Positions 40,695 through 50,422 of a stretch of DNA of 64,000 nt are shown piece after piece. The notes beneath the pieces are model-generated. The model did no database searches and was not told where the DNA came from. It was given only the letters and a program-made list of their open reading frames with translations. How positions within the stretch are numbered: position 1 is the stretch's first letter; each line of letters starts with the position of its first letter. Source of the stretch: Stromatinia cepivora (lineage: Eukaryota; Ascomycota; Leotiomycetes; Helotiales; Sclerotiniaceae); contig RCTD01000027.1 of NCBI GenBank assembly GCA_014898415.1, positions 496,001-560,000 of the forward strand, given 5' to 3'. The translations under genes were made by a program, and so were the position numbers.

Positions 40695-41834
40695 CTAATC
40701 GTTTTCTTCTAAAAATACCTGATGCGAAGTATATATTACAGTCAACGAATATGTATCCATTGTATTATATACCTCCTTCAAATGATCTTCAAAATATCGG
40801 TTATTGATCATTTTTCCTAGGTCTTTATTATCGTTGCTTTCGGATTCAATAGTTAGTGTAATAACCAGAACAGGTTTTTATCGATCTCGGGTTTTTTAAT
40901 ACAGATCTAACGGACAAGCTTGTATTCAATAAGAGATACTTCTATATCGTATACATTTATTTTGTTTGCACAAAAGAGTTCTTTCAGAAAGAGAAAATTC
41001 GGGCGCTTGTATACAAGGTAGAATCAAAATACAATCAGATTTATCCAATTGGGCATCAAAAGAGCTAAGGGTACCAATGACATTAAGATTGCTAACGTCC
41101 ATTGGATCGTAGTTCCGAAAATAGGATGGATTCTGCAATATATATAGGGCTCTAAGCTCACTAAAGTGAAATGATACAGGGAATCCATTCGTTGTATGAA
41201 CAGCTAATTATTGTATGATTTGAACAAAATCGGGATAGGAACGGGGAAGAGAAAGCTATTAAGAAAGACGATTTCTAAGAGTAACATTGAGTCCATTGCG
41301 AAAAATTAAGATTTTATTTGAATCGGGTCAATTCTGACCTTTGGCTTTGTAAAGAGTTCTTTCGAATTTCGTAATATAGATATATAGAGAATCGGTTCCT
41401 TGTTTGAGAATAAATAATTTATCTTCAGCTTCTTGGACTTTATTCGGATTGTTGTAAACACATATGAGTTGATCTAGGATCGTTGTATAATCTAAAGGAA
41501 TGTTTTGATCAAAAGAAGAAAACTGAAGTAGTACCATAACTTATACATAAGATTCGAGATTGAAATAAACATAATAAAATTGAGCTATAGAATCGCCGAT
41601 CATAATGCCATCTATTTGTAGTTTCGCTTGAATCGAGGGAAACCAGATATCGAACTTTTGAAAACTACCACTAAACTTTTCAGGATTAGGAAGAAAAGAT
41701 TTCAGATGAAAAGGAATATAAACAACAAAAATACATTCAAAGATCAGGAAGTGTAGAAACGAAATTTCATTCTATTGATGAATCACTTCACTGCAAAGTT
41801 CTGTAATCACAAGGTTTATTGAATCGTAATCCAT
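40695..41834 (-). pseudogene. Gag-like protein of gag-only element 2
   Basis: The frame from the ATG at 41834 to the TAG at 40695 is 380 codons long, without indels but with several in-frame stops (TAA, TAG, and TGA at a Trp position). It contains LPNPEKFSGSFQKFD-WFPS, then QFSSFDQNIPLDYTTILDQL, then NNPNKVQEAEDKLFILKQG, then SLYIYITKFERTLYKAKGQN, which matches the retrotransposon Gag domain (DP-KF, then L--WF, then Y-NP, then L-QG, then F). It aligns end to end with 45620-46771 (384 codons). There is no CCHC zinc knuckle. The equal lengths suggest that a gag of about 380 residues is the complete product of the family. Confidence 0.82.
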
Positions 41835-42000
41835 AACTTAGAAATTAAAGGTAAGAAAAAAAATAATATCTTTGAATAATATCAAAAAGATTCATATATA
41901 AACGAAAGAGCAGGAATATATACCTAAACAAGAGCAAGCGAAGTGTATATAAACATATACAAATATTATTCCATTTCTTATCTGAAAGAGCTTTTAATAA

Positions 42001-42149
42001 TATAACGAACCCAATGAGTGTTTAGAAATCAATCTTAGAATTAAAAGTTACAGAGTTAAAGAGAATGTGCTACGAAGTTATATATATAATCGGCTCGAGC
42101 TTAATACTGTACTAGCCCGATCGGACGCGATCACGTGTATCTCGTGACA
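42001..42149 (-). repeat. 5' LTR of gag-only element 2 (149 bp)
   Basis: Same length as 40477-40625. The differences are transitions (for example TATAACGAAC for TGTGACGAAC). Confidence 0.92.
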
Positions 42150-42396
42150 GACTTGGGATTAAATAGATATGATTTATAAGTAAAGCTTAAATATAGAAAT
42201 AATAATATATTATTTCATTATTTTTAGGATTTAAAAAAACTCTTTTTGTATAATATATTGATATTAGAGATTGTCGTTTTGATATCGATTATTAATTGAT
42301 CTTAAAAAGAAAATAATTTTCTTTATAAAAAGGATAATAAAAAGTTTTATAACTAAATTGAGGTTGGTTAATTCTTTGCTATTCGTGAGTCTTATA
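42150..42396 (-). repeat. Right inverted terminal repeat of copy D, outer part
   Basis: The continuation of 39822-40476 after the gag-only insertion. It ends CTATTCGTGAGTCTTAT, the inverse of the left terminus at 33770. Confidence 0.68.
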
Positions 42397-42428
42397 TTAA
42401 TTGAAAAACTAAACTTCAATCCATTATA

Positions 42429-42734
42429 GTCCAAAATACAATTGAAGCCGAACTAATTGCTATTAATTTAGCTGCAGAAGAAGCAATATATATTCAAAAA
42501 CTATTAAAAAAATTAAATCAATATAAACAAAATAAATTCACTATATATACTGATAATAAAACTGCTATTAATATATCAGAAAACTCTAAATTCTATAAAA
42601 GAAGTAAATATATTGCTGCTAAATATTATTTAATCAAAGATCTAATTAATAAAGGAATAATTAATTTAATTTGGATCCCTTCTGATAATCAATTAGTAGA
42701 TGATTCAACAAAACCATTAAATAAAATAAAATAA
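42429..42734 (+). pseudogene. Ty1/Copia RNase H fragment, stop-free
   Basis: 101 codons ending in TAA, without an own start. It reads IEAELIAINLAAEEAIYIQK, then FTIYTDNKTAINIS, then RSKYIAAKYYLIKDLI, then IWIPSDNQLVDDSTKPL, the complete C-terminal RNase H signature of Copia polyproteins (AE--A, then DN--AI, then RSKHI, then H--R/K, then AD--TK). Catalytic acidic residues are visible in AEL, TDN and DDS. It abuts the right end of copy D, which may have cut off the upstream RT. Six CAA codons survive in this frame although the neighbours have lost theirs. The codons are nevertheless AT-rich. It is a fragment, so I call it a pseudogene. Confidence 0.85.
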
Positions 42735-43367
42735 TTCAGATTTATTGAATTAGTTTAGAAATAATATAAAAATATTATTAAATAAATTTTAAAGAGATAT
42801 TTATCAAAGAGAAATATTGTATTTTAATAAATATCATTCTAAGCACTTAAAAATATTGATTCAAATAAATAATCAATGAATTTTATAAAAATATATCTTT
42901 ATATTAAAATAATAATATTTTAATATTATTAAAGAAATTTTATAATTTTTTTATATTCTTTATTAAAGAAACAATTAAATTATATTTTAAATGAAGAATT
43001 CTTTATTTTTCTTTATTGAAAACAATATAATACTATGATTAAAAAAAATGAAATTTCATATTGAAGCTAATACTAATATGGATAATTGGCGATCTTAAAA
43101 ATTCATTATACAAATTGTACAATTATAATATTATTCGAAATAAAAAACCTTTATTTTAAATAAAAACTATTACAAATTGAATTATAAATCAATTATTCGA
43201 TAAAATTCGACGAAATTCGAATATCGAATATTACTAATGTATTTCAGAATCTATAGGGGATTGGAAAAAACATAAATAAAGGCTTTAGAATTCTTGTAGA
43301 ATGAGTTTTATTTATATTTCGAATGTATATACTAAAAATAGAACTATATTATTTTATTATTGGTTTC
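42735..43367. other. AT-rich stretch downstream of the Copia fragment
   Basis: The 3' untranslated part and LTR of the Copia element would be expected here. I find no LTR ending. No open frame of note. Confidence 0.5.
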
Positions 43368-43821
43368 TATCACGGGATAGTATGACTACAGAGCACTTTC
43401 AGGGATCGGGGAATAGATGGTACACGTGATTGGCAGAGTAAAAGAATTGAATGACTTGCCCTTGATTATATGAATCAAGAGCTGTATATATAGAACAAAT
43501 GAGTGGTTATCTAGCCGATATGTACCTTAATTAGGCTAGATCTTTGTTTATTAGTATATCAGAATCATCTTATCAATCGGAGAGATTGGTAAGGTATCAC
43601 GGGATAGTATGATTACAGAGCACTTTCAGGGATCGGGGAATAAATGGTACACGTAATTGGTAGAGTAAAAGAATTGAATAACTTGCCCTTGATTATATAA
43701 ATTAAAAGTTGTATATATAGAACAAATGAATGGTTATTTAGTTGATATATATCTTAATTAAACTAAATCTTTGTTTATTAATATATCAAAATCATTTTAT
43801 TAATTAATAAATTAATAAAAA
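43368..43821. repeat. 227-bp tandem duplication with one RIP-mutated copy
   Basis: Copy 1 (43368-43594) and copy 2 (43595 to about 43821) both begin TATCACGGGATAGTATGA. Over the first 205 bases I count at least 23 differences, all C-to-T or G-to-A in copy 2 and no transversions. A TATATATAGAACAAATGA word and the TG..CA-like ends suggest LTR origin (TATCACGGG from TGTCACGGG), but both copies also carry the same about 28 bp behind the putative LTR end, so this is a tandem duplication rather than an LTR pair. Confidence 0.85.
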
Positions 43822-44545
43822 TTAAAAGATCCTTTATTCTGATTAGAAAATATACACTTTGATCCTTTATAGAATATAAGAAATTATAGAGCTTTTTATA
43901 ACAAAATTTTAATGAGTAATAAAAGAAATGAATTGAAAGCAGATTTATTAATATTCAAAATATTTTTAAAGATATAATTTCGAGATTTAGTTTGTTAATT
44001 GAGAAATTTATAATTCGATGGATTATAAATAATAATTTTTTTAATGAAAAATCTATTATTATATTATACAATTTTTATTTCGATATCAAATGTAATAATG
44101 GATTATACTGGATTTTTAGGGTTGATTTTTTTAATCAAAAAGAATTTAAAAGATTAAAGGATCGGAAAAAAAAGTATTAAACAAAATATCTTGTTCGATA
44201 TAATTATTTCAAAGGATATAAATTATTAAACAAAACTAATATTAATATCTATTATTATTTTCGATTATATATATTATTTTTATATCTTTTAAAGTTTATT
44301 AATAATGATAATAATCTATTGAAATTGATAAAAGAAAAATAAATAAAAAAATTATAAGAAAAAATCTGAAATAGAAACAAGAAATAGATATAAATCTGTA
44401 TTTCAAATATTTGAAAGAAATTGTTACATTTTTAGGCAAACTTTGTAAGATTAAAAAAAAGATTAATAAATATAAATATTTTATTGATATTGAAAATAAA
44501 TTAATAAAACAAATCTTTTATTTCTATTTCTTTATAGATATTTAT
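43822..44545 (+). other. AT-rich stretch with an unidentified degenerate frame
   Basis: An open frame at 43992-44180 (62 codons) continues in the same general reading to about 44500 with TAA/TAG/TGA interruptions and text such as FFNQKEFKRLKDRKKKY and YLVRYNYFKGYKLL. The charged, mixed composition is more protein-like than the surrounding Ile/Asn-rich frames, so an old RIP-damaged gene is possible. I do not recognise it. Confidence 0.35.
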
Positions 44546-44827
44546 TATCACGAATCATAAACCATAGGAGGCTAATCATATAATACCCCTTATTTTTTAT
44601 ATCAATTTATAAACTGATCATCTATATGTATGCATTACGAATCATACAATTTAATATAGTAAAATAGTGACCCTAATAATATATACGCATAACCCCGCAA
44701 TTTACAAATGGATATTTGTATATATATATCTAGTCGCTCTTTACGAGCTATAATTCTTCAGTTTTAGATTCTAAGGAATATAATTGACCCTGTTTATTCA
44801 GCTCTACTACGGCTCTTGTGCGTCACA
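44546..44827 (+). repeat. Solo LTR of the Gypsy-2 family (282 bp, RIP-mutated)
   Basis: Same length and order as the Gypsy-2 LTRs (ACGAATC, then AGGAGGCTAATCA, then GGTGACCCTAATAA, then CGCTCTTTACGAGC, then GGCTCTTGTGCGTCACA). The flanking 5-mers (TTTAT and AATAC) do not match. Confidence 0.9.
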
Positions 44828-45212
44828 AATACAAGAAAAAAAAATAAGAGATATTACTTATAATAAAATATTTTGATATTAGGTATCTACCTAGGTAGTT
44901 AAAGATTTTAGAGAAGATCATCTGGAGGTGGTAAGGAGATGGAATAAGTATGTTGAGAATGAGATATATATTCTTTAAGTTATATATACGGAGATTGATG
45001 AGGTAAGTATTATAAAACATTTTTTACTCATATATTATTGTTTTTTCTGTTTTTTGATATTGTTTTAAATAACTTGAATAAATATTGAATTGTTCTCCCT
45101 TCAAATTTCGAATTTTGAAATTTTTGATTGTATTTCGAGGATTTTAATAAAATCTCAACAATTTAAAGATTTTGAAGTTTTTAAAATTTATATAACCTTT
45201 TTCAATAACTTT
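44828..45212. other. Spacer between solo LTR and gag-only element 1
   Basis: No gene seen. It ends with the target site ACTTT at 45208-45212. Confidence 0.6.
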
Positions 45213-45382
45213 TGTTACGTATACGTACAACGTGATCGATTCGAGCCCTAGTCGGAATACAGCATTCCCCGAATAGGCTAAGTGAGCTCTCGGCCTGTAT
45301 ATATATAGTTATATAGTTCTATCTTTCGATTTGTAGCTTTTAATTCTAAGAGATACTCAAATTATTCAACTGTTGTATTACA
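45213..45382 (+). repeat. 5' LTR of gag-only element 1 (170 bp)
   Basis: Direct copy of 46848-47017. It contains a TATATATAGTTATATAG promoter-like stretch. Confidence 0.95.
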
Positions 45383-45619
45383 TTATTAAAAGCTCCTCGA
45401 GATAAGAAATCAAGTAATATATATATACACTCAAGTTCATACATATTCTGCAAATTCTAAGTACATATTCATACTGTTATCTGTATATATATACTTATAA
45501 TATAATTTATAAAATTGTCTTTCCTTTATTAAAACCCTTTTTGAAAGAATTCTTTATAGTTTTTTGAAAGTATTTATATTTGGGCGGCGTTCTTTTCGAT
45601 TTTACTTCATTTCTTAGTA

Positions 45620-46771
45620 ATGGAATTAATCAACTCTGCAATCAATGAATTACAAACCGAAATAATACAATAATACAAAGAGATTGTTTTTCTACACTTT
45701 TTATTTCTAACTCGACCAAACTCTATTCCAAAACCTTGCCTTCTCGATCCGGAAAAGTTCAATAGAAATATACAAAAATTCGATACCTGGTTTCCTTCAA
45801 TCAAAGCTAAATTTCAAATAGATGATACTACAATCAGTAATTCTATTACTCAATTTTATTACATTTATTTTAATCTTGAATCTCAAATTCAAATTATAAT
45901 ATTACCACAATTTTCGTCCATCGATCAAATCACTCCCCTTGATTACAATACAATCTTTGATCAATTCTCCAGAGTTTATAATAACCCTAATAAGGTTCAA
46001 AAAGCTGAAGATCGTCTTTATACTCTAAAACAAAGCATTGATTCGTTATATATCTATATTACAAAATTCGAAAGAATCTTATACAAAACTCGTGATCAAA
46101 ATTGGCCCGATTCGAATAAGATATCGACCTTCCGCAATGAACTAAATTCAACTTTATATAATCGACTTGCTTAGCAACTCAGTTTACCCCGTTCCTATCC
46201 TGAATTCGTACAAATTATACAATAACTAATTACTCATTCGATCAATGATTTTATTCCTAATAGAGTTACTAATTCCACTCCCCATATATTACAATATTCT
46301 AATTCTCACTCTTAAAATCGTTTCGATTCAATAAATATATTTAATATCCATTATACCCTAAGTATACTCGATTCCGATCTCATCCTAATATTATCACCAA
46401 AGGCATCCCTTCGGCTTCAACGATTGAAAGCTCCTGAATTCATTTTACAAAAGCGAATTCGCTTTCGCAAAGAGAACAGATACAGACAATATAGATCCCT
46501 ATACTATTAAATTTGTATTTATTACTTGGATTTATATAATAGAACATATAATTCATTTAACCCAACTAATCGTTCTATACTAGCTACTTTGGACAATAAT
46601 GATACAGATTCAGAATAAGATAAAGAAAGGATGGAAAAGGAATTGGAGACTTTAATACATTTGGAAAACATGGTCGATGGATGTACTTTTTCTGATCGAA
46701 TAGAGGAAGCAACGGACGCCACTGAATTTATACATTTAGCCGAATTGACGAATAAAATTAATGATTTGTAG
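45620..46771 (+). pseudogene. Gag-like protein of gag-only element 1
   Basis: A 384-codon frame with six in-frame stops, each TAA or TAG at a position where a CAA/CAG origin is plausible. No indel is needed to read it through. Landmarks: LDPEKFNRNIQKFDTWFPS (about residues 51-70), QFSSIDQ-TPLDYNTIFDQF, NNPNKVQKAEDRLYTLKQS, SLYIYITKFERILYKTRDQN. These match the Ty3/Gypsy Gag capsid region. The C-terminal 80 residues are acidic (DTDSE, then ERMEKELETL) without a zinc knuckle. It starts 237 bp after the 5' LTR and ends 76 bp before the 3' LTR. Dead by RIP. Confidence 0.85.
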
Positions 46772-46847
46772 TTATAATTGTTTTCGGGTTCTTTTATATC
46801 ATTCGTTTAAAGTGCTCGAAGCGAACTTTTATATAGAAGGGGGGTAG

Positions 46848-47017
46848 TGTTATGTATACATATAACGTGATCGATTCGAGCCCCAATCGGAACGCAGCAT
46901 CCCCCGAATAGGCTAAGTGAGCTCTCGGCCTGTGTATATATAGTTATATAGTTCTATCTTTCGATCTGTAGCTTTTAATTCTAAGAGATACTCAAGTTAT
47001 TCGGCCGTTGTATCACA
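46848..47017 (+). repeat. 3' LTR of gag-only element 1 (170 bp)
   Basis: Same length as the 5' LTR, differing by transitions only as far as compared. It follows a poly-purine tract and is followed by the ACTTT duplication. Confidence 0.95.
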
Positions 47018-47679
47018 ACTTTAGAATAGATTTTTGAATAAAAAATTAAAGATTTTGAATGATTTTAAATAAATAATTAAGAATTTACAATACTTTAATT
47101 ACTTAGATTTCACTATATAAATTTTCAATCAGTATAATGACATTATTGGTCAGAACCCCTGTCTGTGGAACCAAGCATGGTCATTTTTTGGCGCGTCTCA
47201 CAACACTTACCCCATCAACCTCCGTATATATATCTATGGGGGATTAATGAAGTTGGGATTCGATTGATAGGGAAATGGTGAGATGAGATGTGATGAAAGG
47301 AGTTGGGGCTGGAGGTTAAAGTAGGGTTGGAGGAGGTTGGAAGGTTAAAAAGGGTTGGAGAAGTGATCTTACATTGGGGGCGATTTGTGCTCTTATCTTA
47401 TCTGGGGTTTGGGTTAAATAGAGCGGATTTTGTACCGATATTCTTCACATAAGGTTACTTACTGTACCTAATACACTAGCATTTAAAATTAATTAAAAAC
47501 CCGAAATGTTTCATGAAAATCATGAGACCCTGAAGTCCCGAAACCAAATCACAACTCTCCCTTCATCTCTCACATAAGTCCCTCCAAACCCCAAACCCCA
47601 CCAAACCACAATTCATCCCCACTTCGAAATCCTACCAAAAATATATACCCAAACATCCATTTGTGCTTAAACAAACAAA
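47018..47679. other. Non-repetitive intergenic stretch upstream of tRNA-Thr
   Basis: The composition rises towards normal GC; there are G-rich runs (47270-47380, GGTTGGAG-type) but no gene. TATATA at 47641-47646 lies about 35 bp upstream of the tRNA and could help place RNA polymerase III. Confidence 0.5.
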
Positions 47680-47751
47680 GCCCGTTTGGCTTAGCGGTAA
47701 AGCGCATCACTAGTAATGATGAGATCCTAGGTTCGATTCCTAGAACGGGCA
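47680..47751 (+). tRNA. tRNA-Thr (anticodon AGT)
   Basis: 72 nt with a full cloverleaf: acceptor stem GCCCGTT/AACGGGC, D stem GCTT/AAGC, anticodon stem CATCA/TGATG around the loop CTAGTAA (anticodon AGT), T stem CTAGG/CCTAG around TTCGATT, discriminator A. There is no intron. An internal B box (GGTTCGATTCC) is present. T runs follow within 40 bp (47780-47800) as possible terminators. The AGT anticodon (read as inosine) decodes Thr ACU and ACC. It appears intact and sits in a TE-free island. Confidence 0.97.
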
Positions 47752-48186
47752 TTCATGGGAAGGAACATCAGATTTGTTCTTTTGCATTTTTGGTTCTTGG
47801 GCACATGGATGATCGTAGCTGTATTTTGCCCTCAACACAAATCATCCGATTCAAAATTCAGATACAAAATAAGAAACCCAACATTACATTCTTTTGAACA
47901 GAAATGTTTGTCCAATGAGACGCGAGAATTAATTAATTTTTGGTATGCAAAGTGCATGAACCAACCAACGCGAACCCCTAATTGCTCGCTACACTTGGCG
48001 CTACGCACGCACATCCAAAAATAATGGTGAGGCATTCCACTATCATCTGAGATCACTGTTCGATTAGTCATCAACCTCCCTCAAAGAGGATCAAACCTGA
48101 TCTGGGTCAAAGATCTCGACGTGGGGGGTTTGATATGAGAGATACATCAAAAGGAAAATAAAAAGAATAGCTCATGAGCTCAGAAT
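47752..48186. other. Intergenic region between the two tRNA genes
   Basis: No convincing gene. Overlapping short frames on both strands lack family resemblance and partly overlap the tRNA-Thr. Confidence 0.5.
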
Positions 48187-48272
48187 CTCTCTGACGGGGA
48201 GTCGAACCCCGGTCTCCCGCGCATTGTCGAATGAATGACAAGCGGAAATCATGACCGTTAGACCATCAAAGA
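48187..48272 (-). tRNA. tRNA-Asp (anticodon GTC) with a 14-nt intron
   Basis: On the minus strand: acceptor TCTTTGA/TCAGAGA (one G-U pair), D arm GTCTAACGGTCATGAT, anticodon stem TCCGC/GCGGG, loop TTGTCA-C interrupted by an intron (48222-48235), variable AGAC, T stem CGGGG/CCCCG, discriminator G as usual for tRNA-Asp. The intron sits one base 3' of the anticodon, the standard place. It contains GACAA, which can pair with the TTGTC of the anticodon loop. A T5 run follows the 3' end within about 25 bp. Mature length is 72 nt. Confidence 0.95.
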
Positions 48273-48966
48273 TGTTGTGTTTACGGTTAAACGTTTTCCA
48301 AATCTATATACCCATCTATCATTGTGCCGCTTTTACTTATTATTTATTCCTAAAATTCGTGCCTGAAATTTTCCGTCTTTAAACATTCAACTTTCGTAAA
48401 ACCGAGTTTTGGATTTTGGATTTCATTATTCATCTTTTACAATACAGATTGTTGTAAAACAATACCAATACATGGGTTCACGATTTCACATTTTCTGTTT
48501 TCCAAAGGATGATTTCATTTTCTGTTTTCTAAAGGATGATTCCATTAATTGTATTTCTTGAATATTACAAATGTATTCCCTTTTTGTTACTTGTTTTACT
48601 TCGAAATCGAAATGTAATCATTCTGAAGCTATTCCCAATATTGATTCTCACGAAAACGAAAGCGGTAAAATTCTTAGCAGCTACCTGAAATTCTTCTATT
48701 CCTAGCACTTATATTCATTTGAAATACTTCTATAAGAATAATACAATCTTAAATATCCTAAATATATATAATTGATATAAAACATCTCTCTTCTATCATA
48801 ATTAAACCTTAAACCATTGCTTTTTCAATAAAATTATTATCTTGTTTTTTTCTTTTTTTCCTCTCTTTTCTTTATCAATCTTTTATCAAATTTGAACAAT
48901 AAATGATTTATTAATATATCATGCAACTCGAAAATTAACAAATACAGAAAAAGTTGAGATACCTTT
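48273..48966. other. Intergenic stretch between tRNA-Asp and Gypsy-2
   Basis: No gene or repeat recognised. A short direct repeat (GATGATTTCATTTTCTGTTTTC, two imperfect copies) lies at about 48490-48545. AT content rises towards the LTR. Confidence 0.5.
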
Positions 48967-49248
48967 TGTCACGAATCGTGAATCACAGGAGGCTAATCAC
49001 GTGATACCTCTTATCTCCCATATCAATTAATGAGCTGATCGTCCGTGTACATGCGTTACGATTCATACGATTTAGTATGGTAAAATGGTGACCCTAATAA
49101 CGCATACGCACAGCCCCGCAGCTTACGAATGGGTATTTGTGTATATATATCTAATCGCTCTTTACGAGCCATAATTCTTCAGTTGTAGATTCTAGGGGGT
49201 GTAATTGGTCTTGTTTATTCAGCTCTATTATAGCTCTTATGCATTACA
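48967..49248 (+). repeat. 5' LTR of Gypsy-2 (282 bp)
   Basis: Starts TGTCACGAATCGTGAATC and ends ATGCATTACA, colinear with 56521-56802. It has a GTGTATATATATC promoter-like stretch at about 49139-49151. Confidence 0.95.
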
Positions 49249-49425
49249 TTATCTACAATTTATTTACAAATATTTGGCTATCTAATAGTCTCCCAAATAA
49301 TATCTTATTTTAATAATACCTTCTTAAATGAACTTTTACGAATATTACATCTAAAGAAAGAAAATCTATTCCGATCTAATCGACGAAAATATAAACCCCT
49401 TTAAAAATGTACTATTATTCTCACA

Positions 49426-50422
49426 ATACAATGAACTCCTCTTCCTGTACATCCCGAACCTTCGAAAACCTATTCTGAGAAGCCTTCCCCTTCTTCTCAA
49501 TTATTTCAACAACCCTTCGAAGAAAATATAAATACAGAATTGGATAACATTACTATTGGAAGAAAGAAAACTAATAAAAAGAAGATTTCAGTACATAAAG
49601 CCAATACTCCCAATAATTCAATTGCTCCTTTCGAACCACTATTACAACTATAAGATCTCTATACAATGATTATAAATTTGAAAAAGGAAAATCGACAATT
49701 GAAAGCTATAATAACAACAAGCTTTACAATAATGCAACTTCCTTTTGAACCCCAAATGATACTCACACAAATATCCAAATCAACAACAATATCTGGAACT
49801 CCCTTTATTCCCTCAATCGAAAGCCAAGGACCTTCACCTAAGCAAACTCGAAGATCCCGAAATCAGAGAAAGAAAACTTTGATTAGATGATTTGATCATT
49901 CAGGGCCCTTCGATAGTTCTTTTTCCCCTTCAGGAAGTAACGATCCATATAATAATTAGAGGTCCCTTTATTCAAGAAGCCGACCTAACCAACCAAGATC
50001 GCATTCCCGCATCAATTATAGCTCGTATCGAGATATATATACATCAAAACCTACAAATCTTATTATTAAACTTAACAATAATATTAAACCTAAAGCTAAT
50101 TTATAGCAATTATTGATTATAGAACGATTCGAATTATATACTATATTATTTAAAAATGAAACACAATACCACACATACATAATCGATCAAACCGAATCAG
50201 AAGTACAAACGCATTGTTATACTCTTTATATACGAATACCCTAATTCATAGTATTCAAATTGATCGAACAACTTACAACGATCTATCGAAACCCAATCGA
50301 AATCGATGATACTCGTTTTCAATACAAGATATAGATTATACCTAATACAATTCGATATAACAACTTCCTAAAATAGTATAAGAAATTCAGATTACTTGCT
50401 ACCCAAATGGAGATTACCGATA
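49426..50422 (+). pseudogene. Gypsy-2 gag, N-terminal part
   Basis: Read in the frame of the ATG at 49666. Upstream text (about 49490-49650) is Ser/Pro/Gln-rich, followed by MIINLKKENRQLKA, a Pro/Thr/Ser-rich stretch, Arg/Ser-rich text (QTRRSRNQRK), and a capsid-like part near 50130-50400 (RFELYTILFKNETQYHTY, FKLIEQLTTIYRNP, LLATQMEI). Several TAA/TAG/TGA stops at Gln, Arg or Trp positions. The MITE interrupts the frame at 50423. Its length (817 bp plus TA) is a multiple of three, so the frame is the same on the other side. Confidence 0.65.

Larger units (their letters stand above)
40477..42149 (-). mobile_element. Gag-only mini LTR retrotransposon 2 (TR-GAG-like)
   Basis: 1673 bp, two 149-bp LTRs beginning TGTGACGAACCC and ending TTGTGACA, flanked by GATTT and GACTT (one RIP-type difference). 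A poly-purine tract lies on the minus strand just inside the 40.6-kb LTR (AAAAGGGGGGGGTAG), so transcription runs on the minus strand. The interior holds only one gag-like frame; there is no protease, RT or integrase, and no room for them. It inserted in the right arm of copy D. The family would need another element's enzymes to move. Confidence 0.85.
33770..42396 (+). mobile_element. Long-TIR element, copy D (both ends present, with nested insertions)
   Basis: This is the only copy with both ends. The left 0.9 kb (33770-34660) recurs inverted at the right end (39822-40476, continued at 42150-42396). The right arm is split by a gag-only LTR element (40477-42149). A 428-bp MITE sits at 38276-38703. 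Without these insertions the element is about 6.5 kb. The left terminus reads ATCACGAATAACAAAGAATC; the right terminus is its inverse (CTATTCGTGAGTC). Long TIRs occur in Maverick-like and other large DNA transposons and in linear invertron plasmids. No DNA polymerase, integrase or transposase motif is legible, so the class is open. Confidence 0.68.
45213..47017 (+). mobile_element. Gag-only mini LTR retrotransposon 1 (TR-GAG-like)
   Basis: 1805 bp: 170-bp LTRs at both ends (TGTTACGTATAC start, TATTACA/TATCACA end), a perfect 5-bp target duplication ACTTT (45208-45212 and 47018-47022), a poly-purine tract AGAAGGGGGGTAG immediately before the 3' LTR, and a single gag-like frame inside. There is no pol. 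It is the plus-strand relative of 40477-42149: the Gags align end to end, and the LTRs share only a core (GTAGCTTTTAATTCTAAG), so they are two subfamilies of one non-autonomous lineage. Confidence 0.9.

Noticed and set aside
1..43000. Mitochondrial DNA or a mitochondrial insertion, suggested by extreme AT content
   Set aside because: No mitochondrial genes or rRNA/tRNA; the decoded content is nuclear-type Gypsy, Copia and Fot1 elements with RIP-type stops.
43368..43821. LTR pair of the Copia element at 42429-42734
   Set aside because: The two copies are directly adjacent and both are followed by the same about 28 bp, which an LTR pair around an internal region would not show.
47570..48074. 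Several 60-90-codon frames around the tRNA genes
   Set aside because: They overlap the tRNA-Thr or one another and resemble nothing.
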